NCBI GenBank assembly: GCA_001790645.1
Contig: MGDB01000011.1
Span: 5,163 to 11,979, forward strand
From: Candidatus Schekmanbacteria bacterium GWA2_38_11
Lineage (GTDB): Bacteria; Schekmanbacteria; GWA2-38-11
Length of the DNA: 6,817 nucleotides
Direction of reading: 5' to 3'
The translations under genes were made by a program, and so were the position numbers. Shown here piece after piece: positions 5,833-6,817 of this stretch (position 1 is its first letter; each line of letters starts with the position of its first letter). The notes beneath the pieces were generated by a model. That model was not told the origin of the DNA, made no database searches, and saw only the letters and a program-made list of their open reading frames with translations.

Positions 5833-6408
5833 CTATTCCGTTAGAGATTCTTTTATAATATCCAAGAAGTGTTTCACTATCTTTCCAGTTGCACCCCAAA
5901 TAATATTATCCTCATAACGATAGAAATACATAGGATACTTTCTTCCCTTGTAGTTCCAGGATTCTTCCCAGAAATTATCTCCGTTTAAAAGTGATTCCAA
6001 CGGTACATGAATCAATTCTTCAATCTCAATCTCATTTATCTTAAATTCATAAGGATGAGGAATGATTCCCACAAAAGGAGAAATAATAAAATTTGTATTT
6101 GTTTCAATGTCATCAAGTTCTCCGAGTATTTCAACATCCTCTGTATTGATGCCAATTTCTTCGTACGTTTCCCTGAGAGCTGTTTCAAGAAGATTCCCGT
6201 CGGTTTTATCCTGAACCCCTCCAGGGAATGATATCTCTCCTTTGTGAGTTTCAACTTTATCGGTTCTTTTTGTAAACAGCAGATGGCACTCTCCATTCTG
6301 GCTGAAAAGGGGTATTAGGACTGCAGCATTGATTAGTTTACTGTTAATAATCCTTTTCTTTGAATATCTGTCTAATACTTTTAAAAAACTTTTTTTGTTG
6401 AAACCCAT
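5833..6408 (-). CDS. Nudix hydrolase, CoA pyrophosphatase (NudL/UPF0035) type
   Basis: 191 residues from ATG 6408, preceded by AGAGG about 10 bases upstream. LLFTKRTDKVETHKGEISFPGG (43-64) fits the UPF0035 signature of CoA pyrophosphatases, with Thr and Glu replacing the usual Ser/Ala and Arg. It runs into the Nudix box with REtxEEIG at 79-86 (E83 and E84 are the metal ligands). One extra residue separates the glycine and the REx2EE core, as is common in this subfamily. The family splits CoA and its derivatives into phosphopantetheine and 3',5'-ADP, trimming damaged or excess CoA. Next to ychF with a 26-base gap and same strand, probably co-transcribed. Substrate preference is from family, not shown here. 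Confidence 0.92.
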   Translation of the reverse strand: MGFNKKSFLKVLDRYSKKRIINSKLINAAVLIPLFSQNGECHLLFTKRTDKVETHKGEISFPGGVQDKTDGNLLETALRETYEEIGINTEDVEILGELDDIETNTNFIISPFVGIIPHPYEFKINEIEIEELIHVPLESLLNGDNFWEESWNYKGRKYPMYFYRYEDNIIWGATGKIVKHFLDIIKESLTE

Positions 6409-6521
6409 TTTTTGAGCCTCTTAAAATTATTGCAGGTAAAGATAGCTATAAATCCAGATATCAAAACTCAAATGTCAAATCAAGACAAAAGGGTTTAAGA
6501 ATTTAAAAACAAATTTCAAAT
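6409..6521. other. AT-rich intergenic spacer with degenerate CAAAT repeats
   Basis: No coding frame seen. It holds a run of related short words, such as TCAAATGTCAAATCAAG (6468-6484) and AAATTTCAAATTCAA. A TTGACA occurs on the - strand within this run, but I see no good -10 at the right distance, so I do not call a promoter. Confidence 0.45.
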
Positions 6522-6817
6522 TCAATTTCGGTTGGGGGGATTTATCCTTATTGCATAAAATCCAGCAAAGATTCCAAGAAGTCCTATCGGGAAGGTTGCT
6601 ATGCCGGAAATTAAGGAAAAATAAGCGCCGAGTTTATTTCTGTTTGTCAGTAAAAAAGAACCACCAAGTATCAGAATAACACCTGCTAATAAGTTCACTG
6701 CTCCTAACCATGGATTCATGGTTGAGCAGTAAAGCCAGCAGGTGATGCCGATATCCGGCTGGTAAAAAGTTAACGGATAAGCAGATTCCCACCAAACCAT
6801 GCAGTAAATACCACATA
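6522..6817 (-). CDS. Small membrane protein, N-terminus outside the window (partial)
   Basis: 97 residues are visible and the frame is open through the right edge. The internal ATG at 6800 has no ribosome site before it, so the real start is probably further out. The visible C-terminal part has two hydrophobic segments, LGAVNLLAGVILILGGSFLL and, after the short basic loop TNRNKLGA, YFSLISGIATFPIGLLGIFAGF, ending in AIRINPPNRN. The preceding stretch is rich in aromatic residues and holds two Cys (CWLYC) that could lie in an external loop. I do not recognise the family. The other - strand frame here (6634-6816) gives a less protein-like sequence and is treated as a shadow. Confidence 0.6.
   Translation of the reverse strand, partial: CGIYCMVWWESAYPLTFYQPDIGITCWLYCSTMNPWLGAVNLLAGVILILGGSFLLTNRNKLGAYFSLISGIATFPIGLLGIFAGFYAIRINPPNRN

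Noticed and set aside
5795..6408. Nudix and YchF both begin MGFN
   Set aside because: The similarity stops after four residues and the upstream bases differ; MGFN is the normal YchF start.
6634..6816. - strand frame overlapping the right-edge membrane protein
   Set aside because: The other frame has two clean membrane segments with a basic loop; this one has no coherent pattern.

Overview
The window is AT-rich and looks like ordinary chromosomal DNA from a Gram-negative bacterium with a low-GC genome. The pointers to a Gram-negative cell are an LpxL/HtrB-type acyltransferase and two exported or membrane-anchored proteins (a fused MsrA-MsrB and a DUF2147 protein). The dispersed GC-rich hairpin repeats and the REP/RAYT remnant are of kinds often seen in uncultured or environmental lineages. 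I cannot name the phylum from the sequence.

Layout. On the + strand (1-1683), the 3' part of a radical SAM enzyme overlaps an LpxL-like acyltransferase by 4 bases (TTGA); this is one transcription unit entering from the left. A gene-free convergent zone follows (1684-1990). Everything else lies on the - strand. Read from the right edge, these are the C-terminal part of a small membrane protein (6522-6817), a Nudix hydrolase of the CoA pyrophosphatase type (5833-6408), the GTPase YchF (4712-5806), a dodecin-family protein (4214-4423), a DUF2147 secreted protein (3720-4217, overlapping dodecin by TTGA) and a membrane-anchored MsrA-MsrB fusion (1991-3100). The Nudix gene and ychF are 26 bases apart and probably co-transcribed. 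Dodecin and DUF2147 form a second pair with a candidate promoter and operator of their own.

The intergenic DNA is the least ordinary part. Between DUF2147 and msrAB (3101-3719) lies a decayed REP-type mobile element. It has two nested pairs of GGGG/CCCC palindromic inverted repeats enclosing only the last ~60 codons of a REP-associated tyrosine transposase (RAYT). Beside it is one copy of a second repeat with the core TTGACGGGAAAGGG. The other copy, at 1667-1700, provides the last codons and the stop of the acyltransferase gene.

Functionally, the + strand pair plausibly acts on membrane lipid, given the acyltransferase. The - strand genes are housekeeping or stress functions: ribosome-associated GTPase, nucleotide clean-up, small-ligand or flavin binding, and repair of oxidised methionine in the envelope. 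I see no clear new multi-gene system. The best leads are the REP/RAYT relic, the repeat-derived gene end, the acyltransferase without the usual catalytic acid, the dodecin without the usual flavin-stacking Trp, and a palindrome bracketing the dodecin promoter -10 box.
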